A DNA stretch of 44,906 nucleotides from Acetobacteraceae bacterium (GCA_021732665.1 JAKFUL010000014.1:1-44906); one strand, 5' to 3'; numbered from the stretch's first letter, positions 7,205 to 15,055 are shown. Numbers and translations: made by a program. Notes: generated from the letters alone by a model not told the origin.

Positions 7205-8779
7205 TCAGCGATCGCGCGATGCCGGGGCAAAGCGCACAATTCCGCGCCGCCCGGCCGCATCCTCCAGCAGCCTGGCCGCCGCGAGACGGCCGGACATGGC
7301 GGCCATGGGCACCCCGGGGCCGGGATGCACCGAGCCGCCGGCGAGATAGAGCCCGGGCAGCCGGGCGCGCGCGCCGGGTCGCTTGAGCGTGGCGGTGGAG
7401 CCATGGCTGGCCCGGCCATAGAGCGCGCCGCCGGTGGCCGGGAACAGCGCGTTGAAGCCGGTGGGGGTGGTGGCGGTGACGTCGCCGCCGCCGATCTCCA
7501 GCCCGCAGGCGCGCATCAGGGCCCAGACACGCTCGCCATAATCGGCCGGATTGACATCGCTGGTGTCGCCATCGGCGGGGGCGTTGATGAGGAGAAGCAT
7601 GCGCTCGGGCGTGCCCGGCATGGGGGCGGCGTGGCCGCGATCCTGGGCGCAGAGATAGAGAGTGGGCGCCTCCGTCACCTCGCGCCGGTCGAAGATGGCC
7701 TGGAATTCGCGGGCGTAATCCTCGGCGAAGAAGACATTGTGATGGGCGAGATCAAAGCCGCTGGGGGCCGCGTGGATGCACCAGGTGATGGCGGAGAGGC
7801 TGCGCTGGTCAGGTTTTTCGCCGGGCGCGCCGAGGGACGCCAGCGCCGCGGCATCGCCGTTGAAAAGCACGGCGTCGGCCGCGATGCGCTCGCCCCCCGC
7901 CAGTTCGACACCGCAGGCCCGACCATTGGATTGCAGGATGCGCGTGACATCGGCGTTGAAGCGGAATTGCGCGCCCTGGCGGTCGGCCAGCGCGCGGAGC
8001 GCATTGGCCACCGCGCGCATGCCGCCCTGGACCAGCCAGACGCCATCCTGCTCGACATGCGCGACCAGCATCAGCGTGGCGGGCGCGAACCAGGGGGAGG
8101 AGCCGACATAGGTGGCGTAGCGGCCAAACAATTGCCGCAGGCGCGGGTCGGAAAAATGATCGCCGAGTGCGGACCACATGGTTCGGAAGGGGGCGGTGCG
8201 CCAGAGCTCGCCGATGCGGCTGAGGCCGACGCGGCGGACGAGGTCGAGCGGCGAAGGCTTCTCGGCACCGATGAAGCTGGTTTCCAGCGTGCGGTAGATG
8301 GCGGCGGAGCGGGCGCAGAGAGCGCGATAGCCCTGGGCGTCGGCGGCGCCGGCGAAATCGCCGATGGCCTCGGCCGAGCGGTCGATATCGGCGAAGAGGT
8401 CGAGCCGACCCCCTGCCCGCCAGGCATGCCGCGCCAGCACATCGGTGGAATGGACCGAGAGATGGTCGGAGAGTTTCTCCCCGGCATCGGCGAAGAGGGA
8501 TTCAAAAATCCAGCGCATGGTGAAGACGGTGGGGCCGCCATCGATCTGCGCCGCCCCGGCCGCGACATGGCGCATCTTGCCGCCATGGCTGGGGGCGCGT
8601 TCCAGCACGGTGACCTCGGCGCCCCGGCGGGCCAAATCGGCCGCGGCCGTCAGCCCGCCGACACCGGCGCCGACGACCAGAATTTTCAGGACGGCACCGC
8701 CACGCCACGGCGCATCAGGCCGATCTTGCGCCAGTGATAGAGGATCATCAGCACGCCGGTGGTGAGCGGGATGGCCCAC
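7205..8779 (-). CDS. crtD: CrtD, hydroxy/methoxyneurosporene 3,4-desaturase
   Basis: A CrtD-type flavoprotein desaturase, which introduces the C-3,4 double bond into 1-hydroxy acyclic carotenoids made by CrtC. Motifs: VVGAGVGG, HGGKMR, IDGGPTVFTMRWIFE (residues 79-93 from the GTG), APATLMLVAHVEQ, and GGSVHPGPGVPMAAMSGR at the C-terminus. It is the canonical paralogue of the pair in this window. The start is uncertain: the only ATG/GTG/TTG in frame is GTG 8779, giving about 33 extra residues inside the upstream gene. Homology begins at LKILVVGAG, so a CTG at 8689 overlapping the upstream TGA (CTGA) may be the real start. It is coupled to the membrane-protein gene upstream. Confidence 0.88.
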   Translation of the reverse strand: MGHPAHHRRADDPLSLAQDRPDAPWRGGAVLKILVVGAGVGGLTAAADLARRGAEVTVLERAPSHGGKMRHVAAGAAQIDGGPTVFTMRWIFESLFADAGEKLSDHLSVHSTDVLARHAWRAGGRLDLFADIDRSAEAIGDFAGAADAQGYRALCARSAAIYRTLETSFIGAEKPSPLDLVRRVGLSRIGELWRTAPFRTMWSALGDHFSDPRLRQLFGRYATYVGSSPWFAPATLMLVAHVEQDGVWLVQGGMRAVANALRALADRQGAQFRFNADVTRILQSNGRACGVELAGGERIAADAVLFNGDAAALASLGAPGEKPDQRSLSAITWCIHAAPSGFDLAHHNVFFAEDYAREFQAIFDRREVTEAPTLYLCAQDRGHAAPMPGTPERMLLLINAPADGDTSDVNPADYGERVWALMRACGLEIGGGDVTATTPTGFNALFPATGGALYGRASHGSTATLKRPGARARLPGLYLAGGSVHPGPGVPMAAMSGRLAAARLLEDAAGRRGIVRFAPASRDR

Positions 8780-9417
8780 AGCACCGGATGCAGGGCCAGT
8801 TCAGGCAGGATGCGGACGGAGCCGAAGGCGAAGAACGCCGTGTAGACGCTGATGCCGCAGCCCACGAGGCCCTTCAGATGCTCCTTCTGCCAGACCATGG
8901 GCGCGGGCCTGGGGTTGAGGATGAAGAACAAGTTTGTAACGCCCGTGGCGACGCCCACGACCGAAAGGCCGATCATCAGGAATTGGCCGGAAAGCCAGCC
9001 TTGCAGCGCGCAATTCAGCGCGGCGATGATCACGGCGGCCTGCAACCCCAGGTTGAAGCGCGATCGGTTCGCCATGTGGTCGCGCCGGTTGAGCACGCAG
9101 AGCCAGCCATACCAGGCGAGGTTCACCGTCAGGATGCCCATATGCAGCATCAGCCAGCCGAAAATGGCGCGGATGAAGACCTCGTCGAAGCGGCCTTCCA
9201 GATGCGGGTGCGTGCCGATGGGGTCGTAGAGGGTCAACAGGCTCATGGCCGTGGCGAAGCCGCCGGTGGCCAGCATGCACCAGGTGAAGATGCGGCCCCA
9301 TTTGCGATGGTCCACACCGCCCTTGCGGCCCAGCACCGGCACCCAGAAGATGATGGCGCCTGTGGCACCGGTCACGATGTGCATGGCGACGAGCGCGTGA
9401 AACAGGTGCAATTCCAT
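8686..9417 (-). CDS. Unknown multi-pass membrane protein linked to crtD
   Basis: A 243-residue integral membrane protein with about seven hydrophobic segments. Visible features: His-rich first helix (LHLFHALVAMHIV), a loop RKGGVDHRKWGRIF, a third region with GTHPHLEGRFDE, and a C-terminal YHWRK. The HRKWGR loop and helix count recall DUF2306-like membrane proteins, but I do not recognise the family with confidence. ATG 9417 follows a strong RBS (GGAGGGGAGG); the longer frame to 9525 runs past the divergent P450 start. The TGA overlaps the likely CTG start of crtD, so the two are co-translated. Conserved His could bind a metal or heme. A role in carotenoid modification or flipping is inference from position only. 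Confidence 0.75.
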   Translation of the reverse strand: MELHLFHALVAMHIVTGATGAIIFWVPVLGRKGGVDHRKWGRIFTWCMLATGGFATAMSLLTLYDPIGTHPHLEGRFDEVFIRAIFGWLMLHMGILTVNLAWYGWLCVLNRRDHMANRSRFNLGLQAAVIIAALNCALQGWLSGQFLMIGLSVVGVATGVTNLFFILNPRPAPMVWQKEHLKGLVGCGISVYTAFFAFGSVRILPELALHPVLWAIPLTTGVLMILYHWRKIGLMRRGVAVPS

Positions 9418-9441
9418 GGCGGCCGGCCTCCCCTCCGGACA

Positions 9442-9459
9442 TGACAATGCCACTTGACA
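9442..9459. promoter_or_regulatory. Control element candidate between crtD operon and P450 operon
   Basis: The 73-base divergent gap holds TGACA twice (9442 and 9455), the second inside TTGACA (9454-9459). Read as TGA-N12-ACA it is one base from the TGT-N12-ACA site of PpsR/CrtJ-type photosynthesis regulators. The oxyR/crtD-like gap has a similar CGT-N12-ACA (1186-1203). The match is weak and could be chance, but both divergent gaps of the carotenoid locus share it. Confidence 0.3.
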
Positions 9460-9490
9460 GATACCACTGTAAAGTTTCGCTATCATCCCC

Positions 9491-10855
9491 ATGAGCGCCA
9501 CTCTGTATGCCCCCCCGCGGCCCACCTCCTATGCCGCGCTGATCTCGCTGATCCGGCTTGCCATGCAGGGCGATGGCGATTTGTTGAGCCTTTTGCCCGC
9601 CGCCGCCTTCCGGCAGAAAATCGGCTGGCTGGGCTGGTCGCGCCGCTCCATCCTGATCGTGAACGAGCCTGGGCAGGTGCGCCGCGTGCTGGCCGATCCG
9701 GAGGGGATTTTCCCCAAATCGGATCTGATGGTGGAGGCGCTGGAGCCGCTGATCGGCGACAGCATTTTTGTCAGTTCGGGTGCCACCTGGGCGCGGCAGC
9801 GGGCGATGATCGACCCCTCTCTCACCATGATGCGGGTCAACCGCGCCTTTCCGGACATGGTGGCGGGGGTGGAGCAGGCGGAGGCGACGCTTGCGGCCAG
9901 CGCCGGCGCGCCCTTCTCGCTCGACCTGGCGATGAGCCATCTGACGGCCGACATCATCTGCCGCACGGTGTTCTCCACCAGCCTCGCAACCCAGGCGGCA
10001 CATGATGTGTTCGACGCGTTTTCGGAATTCGAACGCAGCGTGGCGCAGGTCGAAATCCGCCGTCTCATCTTCGACCCGGCCTGGAAAAGTGCGCCGCAGA
10101 AACAAAGCGTGCTGGATGCCTGCGGGCTGATCCGCGGGCATCTCGGCCTGCTGCTGGACACGCATCTGGCGGCGGGTGCGAGCTTCGACGACATCGCCGC
10201 CGCCGTGGTCGCGGCGCGTGGCGGCGATGGCGTGGCCTTCACGCGGGAGGAGTTGATCGACCAGCTCGGCGTGCTCTTCCTCGCCGGGCATGAAACCAGT
10301 GCCTCCGTGCTGACCTGGGTGTTCTTCATCCTGGCCGTGCGGCCGGAGATGGTGGCGCGGCTGCGGGCCGAGATCGCCGAGGTGGTGGGCGATGGTGAGA
10401 TCGAATTCGAGCACATCCGCCGCCTGGTCTTCATCCGCAATGTTTTCCGCGAAACCCTGCGCCTCTACCCCCCCATCACCTTCCTGCCGCGGGTGGCGCT
10501 GGAGGCCACGAGTATCGGCACCCACAAGGTCAAGCGCGGGGCCATGATCATGGTCGCGCCCTGGGTCTTGCACCGCCACCAGGCCTTCTGGACCAACCCG
10601 CATGTCTTCGACCCCGACCGTTTCCTGCCCGAGCGCGAGGCGGAGATGACGCCCGGCACCTATATCCCCTTCGGCCTCGGCCCCCGCGTCTGCGCCGGCG
10701 CCGCCTTCGCCACCACCGAGGCGGTGCTGCTGATCGCCCGGCTGTTCCGGCGCTTCGATTTCCATGTCGCCGAGCCCGGCCACGTGCGCCCGGCGGCGCG
10801 GCTGACCACGCGGCCCACGCAGCAGGTGATGTGCACCGCAACCCGCGTGGCATGA
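9491..10855 (+). CDS. Cytochrome P450 of the carotenoid locus
   Basis: A 454-residue cytochrome P450 with all core motifs. C-helix WARQR (100-104), I-helix oxygen-binding AGHETS (265-270), K-helix ExxR as ETLR (321-324), PERF-like FDPDRFLP, and heme loop FGLGPRVCAGAAFA with Cys401. There is no membrane anchor, so it is a soluble bacterial type needing a separate ferredoxin and reductase, which are not encoded here. It would hydroxylate or oxidise a lipophilic substrate; a carotenoid is inferred from the divergent crtD. The ATG at 9491 has no clear RBS. Its stop overlaps the ATP-grasp start (ATGA), implying a joint pathway step. Confidence 0.92.
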   Translation: MSATLYAPPRPTSYAALISLIRLAMQGDGDLLSLLPAAAFRQKIGWLGWSRRSILIVNEPGQVRRVLADPEGIFPKSDLMVEALEPLIGDSIFVSSGATWARQRAMIDPSLTMMRVNRAFPDMVAGVEQAEATLAASAGAPFSLDLAMSHLTADIICRTVFSTSLATQAAHDVFDAFSEFERSVAQVEIRRLIFDPAWKSAPQKQSVLDACGLIRGHLGLLLDTHLAAGASFDDIAAAVVAARGGDGVAFTREELIDQLGVLFLAGHETSASVLTWVFFILAVRPEMVARLRAEIAEVVGDGEIEFEHIRRLVFIRNVFRETLRLYPPITFLPRVALEATSIGTHKVKRGAMIMVAPWVLHRHQAFWTNPHVFDPDRFLPEREAEMTPGTYIPFGLGPRVCAGAAFATTEAVLLIARLFRRFDFHVAEPGHVRPAARLTTRPTQQVMCTATRVA

Positions 10856-11946
10856 GCCGGACCGCCCTGCTCACGCTCGGCCGGCTGCCCAAGGCGCTGG
10901 ACATCGCCCGCAGCTTTTCCGCCGCCGGCTGGCGGGTGGTGGTGGCGGAGCCTTATGGCTGGAACCTGACCTCCGCCTCCCGCGCCGTCGTGCATGCCCG
11001 GACGCTGCCGCCGCCGAGTGCGGGGAAGGCGGAATACCTGGCCGCGCTGGCCGCCGTCGTCGCGGAGGAGGGGGTGGAGCTGGTCATCCCCGTCTCCGAG
11101 GAGACGATGCATGTCGCGCATCTCGCCTCCCCTGCCCGGCTCTTCACCATGCCGGCCGCGGATGTGCTCAGGGTCTATCACAAGCGCGGCTTCATCGCGG
11201 TGGCCGAGAGCCTGGGGCTGGACGTGCCGGAAAGCCATGCGCTGGGCAGCGCGGAGGCCGCGGCGCTGGCCGCGCGGGCGGATTTCATCACCAAGCCGGT
11301 GCATTCCTGCTCCGGCCGCGGCGTGCGGTTCCTCCAGGCCGGCGATGCGCCGCCACAGGAGCAGGTGGAGACCATCCTCCAGGCGCGCGTCCATGGCGAC
11401 ATCATCAGTTCCTGCAGCATCATCCGCGAAGGGCGGGTGGTGGGCAACGTCCTCTATCGCGGATCCCAGTTTTCCGGCTCGGTCGCCATCGCCTTCGAGC
11501 GCATCGAGCACGCCGCCACCGAGGCCTGGATCGCCGCCTTCGCCGCCGGCACGGGCTGGACCGGGTTCTTGAGCTTCGACTTCATCCTGGACGCGGCGGG
11601 GCGCCCCTGGGGCATCGAGTGCAACCCGCGCGTCACCTCCGGGGTGCATTTCTTCGAGACCGCGGATATCGCGCCCGCCGTGCTGGAGGGCCGGCCCCCG
11701 CGCTTGCGCGAAGCCCACGAATTGCAGCAATTCTATTCCTGCCTGACCGACCTTCGGCCCTTCCGCGCCGGATATTTCTCCCGGCTGCGCCGGCTGCTCT
11801 CGCTGCGCGACGTGACCTGGGAGGGGCGCGACCCCTGGCCCTTCGTCTCGATGATCGGCACGAGCTGGCCGATCATCCGCGAGGCGGCGCGGCGACGCGC
11901 CACCTTCGGCGAGGTCGCGACGCTGGATGTGGGCTGGTACGACTAG
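10852..11946 (+). CDS. ATP-grasp ligase coupled to the P450
   Basis: A 364-residue ATP-grasp enzyme. The N-terminal pre-ATP domain (TLGRLPKALDIARSF) is carbamoyl-phosphate-synthase-like. The ATP-grasp fold follows, with Lys in FITKPVHSCSGRGVRFL (Lys148) and Mg-binding residues in GIECNPRVTSG (Glu256, Asn258). The family joins a carboxylate, through an acyl-phosphate, to an amine, thiol or hydroxyl. No carrier or peptide gene is nearby. Its start overlaps the P450 stop, so a P450-made carboxylate could be its substrate, giving an amide- or ester-capped carotenoid. That is a hypothesis. The 3' end overlaps the convergent lipoprotein gene by four bases. Confidence 0.82.
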   Translation: MSRTALLTLGRLPKALDIARSFSAAGWRVVVAEPYGWNLTSASRAVVHARTLPPPSAGKAEYLAALAAVVAEEGVELVIPVSEETMHVAHLASPARLFTMPAADVLRVYHKRGFIAVAESLGLDVPESHALGSAEAAALAARADFITKPVHSCSGRGVRFLQAGDAPPQEQVETILQARVHGDIISSCSIIREGRVVGNVLYRGSQFSGSVAIAFERIEHAATEAWIAAFAAGTGWTGFLSFDFILDAAGRPWGIECNPRVTSGVHFFETADIAPAVLEGRPPRLREAHELQQFYSCLTDLRPFRAGYFSRLRRLLSLRDVTWEGRDPWPFVSMIGTSWPIIREAARRRATFGEVATLDVGWYD

Positions 11947-12749
11947 GTACCGGCCTCAAATCCCTGCAACCCGCTGCGCTCGATCAGCGACAGGCTCTGC
12001 GAAAAGCCCTCGCGCCGGGCGATGTTGGTGGCGGCGAGGTCGCGCAAGGGGGTATTGCCGGGGGCCGCGGTCAGCGGCGGCAGCACGGTGAAGGCCGAGG
12101 CCGGCGCATAGCCCGTGGTGCCACTGGCATCGACCAGCGCGAAGCTGCCCACGCCCGGGCGCAGCACCACCTCGGCGCCGGCCAGCAGCCGGCCGGATTC
12201 GGGCGCGCCCGCCTCGGGCCGCGCCCGCAACACCAGGGGGGCGGAGGCCATGGCGCGGGTGGTGCCGGGCCGGGCCGCGCCCAGGCCCCGGGTGGTACCC
12301 GGAGCGGCGGCCTCCAGCGCCGCCTCGATGCGCGCGGCGCGAGCCTGGATGCGGGCGCGGACCTGGCCGGCGCGGCCGATATCCTGGCGCAGCCGGCCAG
12401 CGGCGGCGACCTGGCGGTTCGCCGCCTCGCCCCGGCTGATGGCGCCGGCGGAGGCATCGGCGCGGATCAGCCGCACTTCGGTCCAACGGCAATAGAGCAG
12501 CGCGTCGAAGGCGATCTGCAGCCGTTCCAGCGCCGCATTCTCCCGCGCCAGCTCGGCCGCCAGCTCCTCGGCGCTGGGCGGGCCGGCGCGGCGCGGCGGG
12601 TCGCCGAACAGGTCGCCGGCGGAGACGAAGACCACGACCTGCGGGCCGCAGCTGTCGCCGGCCGGGGCCGTGGCGGCGCTGGGCGTCGGCCGGGGCTGCG
12701 GCACGCAGGCCGCGAGCATGAGAGCGGCCGCGGGAATGAACAGTTTCAT
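11943..12749 (-). CDS. Lipoprotein with coiled coil and SH3-like domain
   Basis: A 268-residue protein with a lipoprotein signal (lipobox MLAAC, Cys at about residue 15), then a Pro/Thr/Ala linker. Residues about 55-160 are Ala/Arg/Glu-rich helix, probably a coiled coil, with two cysteines. Residues about 175-225 look like a bacterial SH3 fold (LRARPEAGAPESGRLL through GTTGYAPASAF). The motif APGTTRGLG / RPGTTRAMA is repeated just before it. ATG 12749 was chosen because the signal peptide starts there, although the frame extends to 12812. Periplasmic or outer-membrane role; function unknown. Confidence 0.75.
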   Translation of the reverse strand: MKLFIPAAALMLAACVPQPRPTPSAATAPAGDSCGPQVVVFVSAGDLFGDPPRRAGPPSAEELAAELARENAALERLQIAFDALLYCRWTEVRLIRADASAGAISRGEAANRQVAAAGRLRQDIGRAGQVRARIQARAARIEAALEAAAPGTTRGLGAARPGTTRAMASAPLVLRARPEAGAPESGRLLAGAEVVLRPGVGSFALVDASGTTGYAPASAFTVLPPLTAAPGNTPLRDLAATNIARREGFSQSLSLIERSGLQGFEAGT

Positions 12750-12857
12750 GGCATGCTTGTGCCAAAGCGCGGGCTGGCGCGCAAACCAGTGGCCGGTGAC
12801 GATTTTTGCCATGCCGGAAGGCTACACGGCGGCGCCGCCTGCGTGCAGAATTTCCCC

Positions 12858-14060
12858 ATGGCACAGATCGACACCACCCGCTTCCTCCAGGACCTCAACA
12901 CGCTGCGCGAGTTCGGGCGTTTCAAGACCGGGGTGCACCGGCCGACTTTTTCGGCCGTGGACATGGAAAGCCGGCGCTGGCTGGTGAAACAGATGGAGGA
13001 GATCGGGCTGGAAGCCTCGATCGACGGCATCGGCAATGTTCTGGGCAAGCATCCCGGCCCGGGCATCAAGCTGCTGGCCGGCAGCCATCTGGAAAGCCAG
13101 AACGAGGCGGGCTGGCTGGATGGCGCGCTGGGGGTGATGGCGGGCCTCGCCCTGGCCCGCGCCGGGCTGCCGGTGGATGTGGTGGCCTGCGCCGATGAGG
13201 AAGGCCATTTCGGCTCCTTCCTGGGCAGCAAGAGTTTGCTGGGCATTTTGGAAGAATCGCAGATCGACGCGGCGGTGAACCGCACCACCGGCCAGCGGCT
13301 GCGTGATGCGTTGCGCGAGGCCGGGCTTGCGGGTGTCGAGCGGCCGAAGCTGGACCCGACCCGCTACAAGGGTTTCTTCGAGATGCATATCGAGCAGGGC
13401 ACGCAGCTGGAACGCCAGGGTTTTCGGGCCGGCGTGGTCACCGGGATCGTGGCGATCTGGCAGTTCCGCATCTCCATCGAGGGCAACCAGGACCATGCCG
13501 GCGGCACCACCATGGCCGAGCGGCAGGATGCCGGCCTGGCCGCGGTGCGGCTGCTGGCGGCGATCGACGCCGAATTCCCAAAACACTGCGCCGAGCGGAC
13601 GACCTGGACCTGCGGGCGCATCGCGCTCGACCCCGGCGCGCCCTCGATCATTCCCGGCCGGGCCGAGGTGCTGTTCCAGTTCCGCGACATCTCGACCGAG
13701 GTGCTGGGGCGGCTGCGCAATCTGCTGGAGCGCCTGGTGCAGGAGAGCAACCGGCGCGAACGCTGCGTCGCCACGCTGGAGGCGCAAAGCCTCTCGGTGC
13801 CGGTGGCCTGCGACGAGCGGATGCAGACGGCGCTGTCCCGCGCGGCGGAGGCGCATGCGCCGGGAGTGTGGCAGCATATGCCCTCCGGCGCCGGGCATGA
13901 CGCGCAGTATCTGGCGCGGATCATGCCTGCGGCGATGCTGTTCACGCCGAGCATCGGCGGCATCAGCCACCACTGGAAGGAGGATACCAAGCCTGAGGAT
14001 CTGGCGCTTTGCGCGCAAATCCTGGGGGATGCGGCAGAGGCGTTTTTGCGGGCGAATTGA
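12858..14060 (+). CDS. M20-family amidohydrolase (N-carbamoylase/allantoate amidohydrolase type)
   Basis: A 400-residue dinuclear-metal hydrolase of the hydantoinase/carbamoylase family, which cleaves N-carbamoyl or ureido groups. Metal-site motifs: GSHLES (His77), LDGALGV (Asp88), ADEEGHFG (Glu114/115), FEMHIEQG, and HHWKED near the C-terminus. The dimerisation lid lies between about 205 and 320 (GNQDHAGGTTM). Length is typical. The usual HLD after the first His is HLE here; the Asp ligand in DGA is kept. The ATG at 12858 has no strong RBS. The nearby oxalurate/allophanate-type operon (15.8-21.2 kb) suggests a ureide substrate, but this gene is separately oriented and the link is inferred. 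Confidence 0.85.
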   Translation: MAQIDTTRFLQDLNTLREFGRFKTGVHRPTFSAVDMESRRWLVKQMEEIGLEASIDGIGNVLGKHPGPGIKLLAGSHLESQNEAGWLDGALGVMAGLALARAGLPVDVVACADEEGHFGSFLGSKSLLGILEESQIDAAVNRTTGQRLRDALREAGLAGVERPKLDPTRYKGFFEMHIEQGTQLERQGFRAGVVTGIVAIWQFRISIEGNQDHAGGTTMAERQDAGLAAVRLLAAIDAEFPKHCAERTTWTCGRIALDPGAPSIIPGRAEVLFQFRDISTEVLGRLRNLLERLVQESNRRERCVATLEAQSLSVPVACDERMQTALSRAAEAHAPGVWQHMPSGAGHDAQYLARIMPAAMLFTPSIGGISHHWKEDTKPEDLALCAQILGDAAEAFLRAN

Positions 14061-14078
14061 GGGGGGCGGGTCGTTCCG

Positions 14079-14309
14079 TCAGGTCCGGGGCGGCGCGGCT
14101 TGAATCGGCGCCATGAGATCGCGGTTTGCGTTGTGGTGCTCGATTAAGCTCTCGATGGCTTCATGAAGGGCCGTCATTGTGTGGTGCAAGTAGCGCCGCA
14201 ACTGCCGCTCGGTGAGCAGCACGGCCTCGCGATCGCGCAGGTTTTTGGCGAATTCGATTTTGTCGCGAATGCCATCGATGACCTGCGGTTCATCGATACG
14301 TGCGGGCAT
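14079..14309 (-). CDS. Short helical hypothetical protein
   Basis: A 76-residue frame (ATG 14309) predicted almost entirely helical and charged: IDGIRDKIEFAKNLRDREAV, then LHHTMTALHEAIESLIEHH. Base composition is less GC-rich than the neighbours. The frame is open to 14438, but the upstream part looks less protein-like. I recognise no family. It may be real accessory DNA or a chance frame. Confidence 0.4.
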   Translation of the reverse strand: MPARIDEPQVIDGIRDKIEFAKNLRDREAVLLTERQLRRYLHHTMTALHEAIESLIEHHNANRDLMAPIQAAPPRT

Positions 14310-14455
14310 TCTTTCGTCCCATCCGACATAATGGTGGCGGTGAGCAGCGTGCGAAGGATGGGGAGGGATGCGGTCATGGAGTTCGAGACCAGCGTTGAAG
14401 AGCGTCCCCCGCTGGCCCCAACCGCTCACGGGTAGCAACTCAGACCATTTTCAAC

Positions 14456-14483
14456 TTGACCCACAGCGGGATTAATCAAGAAT
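14456..14483 (+). promoter_or_regulatory. Promoter candidate of the rhodanese-like gene
   Basis: TTGACC (14456-14461), a 16-base spacer, then AAGAAT (14478-14483). The -10 overlaps the first possible ATG (14482), so translation more likely starts at 14503 or 14512. Confidence 0.4.
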
Positions 14484-14499
14484 GTTAAGGGGTCTTAAC
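14484..14499. promoter_or_regulatory. Perfect palindrome at the predicted transcription start
   Basis: GTTAAG-GGGT-CTTAAC is a perfect 6-base dyad. It starts immediately after the predicted -10 box and ends three bases before ATG 14503. The position suits a repressor operator or an RNA hairpin hiding the RBS. Confidence 0.45.
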
Positions 14500-14502
14500 A
14501 GG

Positions 14503-15051
14503 ATGGATACAATGAGTTGTCGTCGTCTTTCCGTAATCGCCTTAGTGTTGTTTGGGCTTTCAGGTTGCGCCCCTACGGGCAACACGCCGACAGAAATGCA
14601 GGAATTTGGCATTGCGCCAACCAGCGAATTGCGGACAAGCAACCATGGTGGTCAGACGCCCACCAGCATCCCTGGTGCCCGGCGTGTGACTACCTCTGAG
14701 GTGGCCGAGGCCGTCCAGGCCAATCCTGGTCCGATCCTGCTCGACGTTGGGACAGGCGGCGGACACGCTACCCTCCCAGGCGCCGTCTGGCTTCCTCGCG
14801 GCGGGCTGGGAACCGGCTATGATGACGACGTGCAGCGCGGGTTGGTCAGCACAGCCGAGCGCCTGACGGGCGGAGATCGGAGCCGCGTGATCATCACCTT
14901 CTGCCCGAACCAGAATTGCTGGCTGTCCTACAATGCGGCGCTTCGGCTCAGCCGCGCAGGATTTACGAATGTCCGTTGGTATCGAGGCGGCTACCTCGCC
15001 TGGGCGGAAGCAGGGCGGCCGACCGTGGCAGCGACGCGGACCTCCTGGTAG
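14503..15051 (+). CDS. Rhodanese-like lipoprotein with CX4CW motif
   Basis: A 182-residue lipoprotein (lipobox LSGC) followed by a rhodanese-like domain. LLDVGTGGGHATLPGAVWLP is the first half. The active-site region is VIITFCPNQNCWLSYNAA, which ends in CxxxxCW. NVRWYRGGYLAWAEAGRP closes the fold. It resembles the periplasmic CXXCW-motif rhodaneses linked to PQQ-dependent alcohol oxidation, but two more residues separate the cysteines and no PQQ genes are near. Sulfur-transferase or thiol-redox activity is possible. Start 14503 was preferred over 14482, which lies in the predicted -10 box; 14512 is also possible. Base composition is less GC-rich than its neighbours, suggesting acquisition. 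Confidence 0.72.
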   Translation: MDTMSCRRLSVIALVLFGLSGCAPTGNTPTEMQEFGIAPTSELRTSNHGGQTPTSIPGARRVTTSEVAEAVQANPGPILLDVGTGGGHATLPGAVWLPRGGLGTGYDDDVQRGLVSTAERLTGGDRSRVIITFCPNQNCWLSYNAALRLSRAGFTNVRWYRGGYLAWAEAGRPTVAATRTSW

Positions 15052-15055
15052 CGCG

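Noticed and set aside
8801..10783. 660-codon minus-strand frame covering the P450
   Set aside because: Shadow frame with His/Asp/Arg bias; the P450 on the other strand is unmistakable.
11619..12857. N-terminal 413 codons of the long frame containing the M20 hydrolase
   Set aside because: Low-complexity Arg/Gly/Gln shadow opposite the lipoprotein; the hydrolase starts at ATG 12858.
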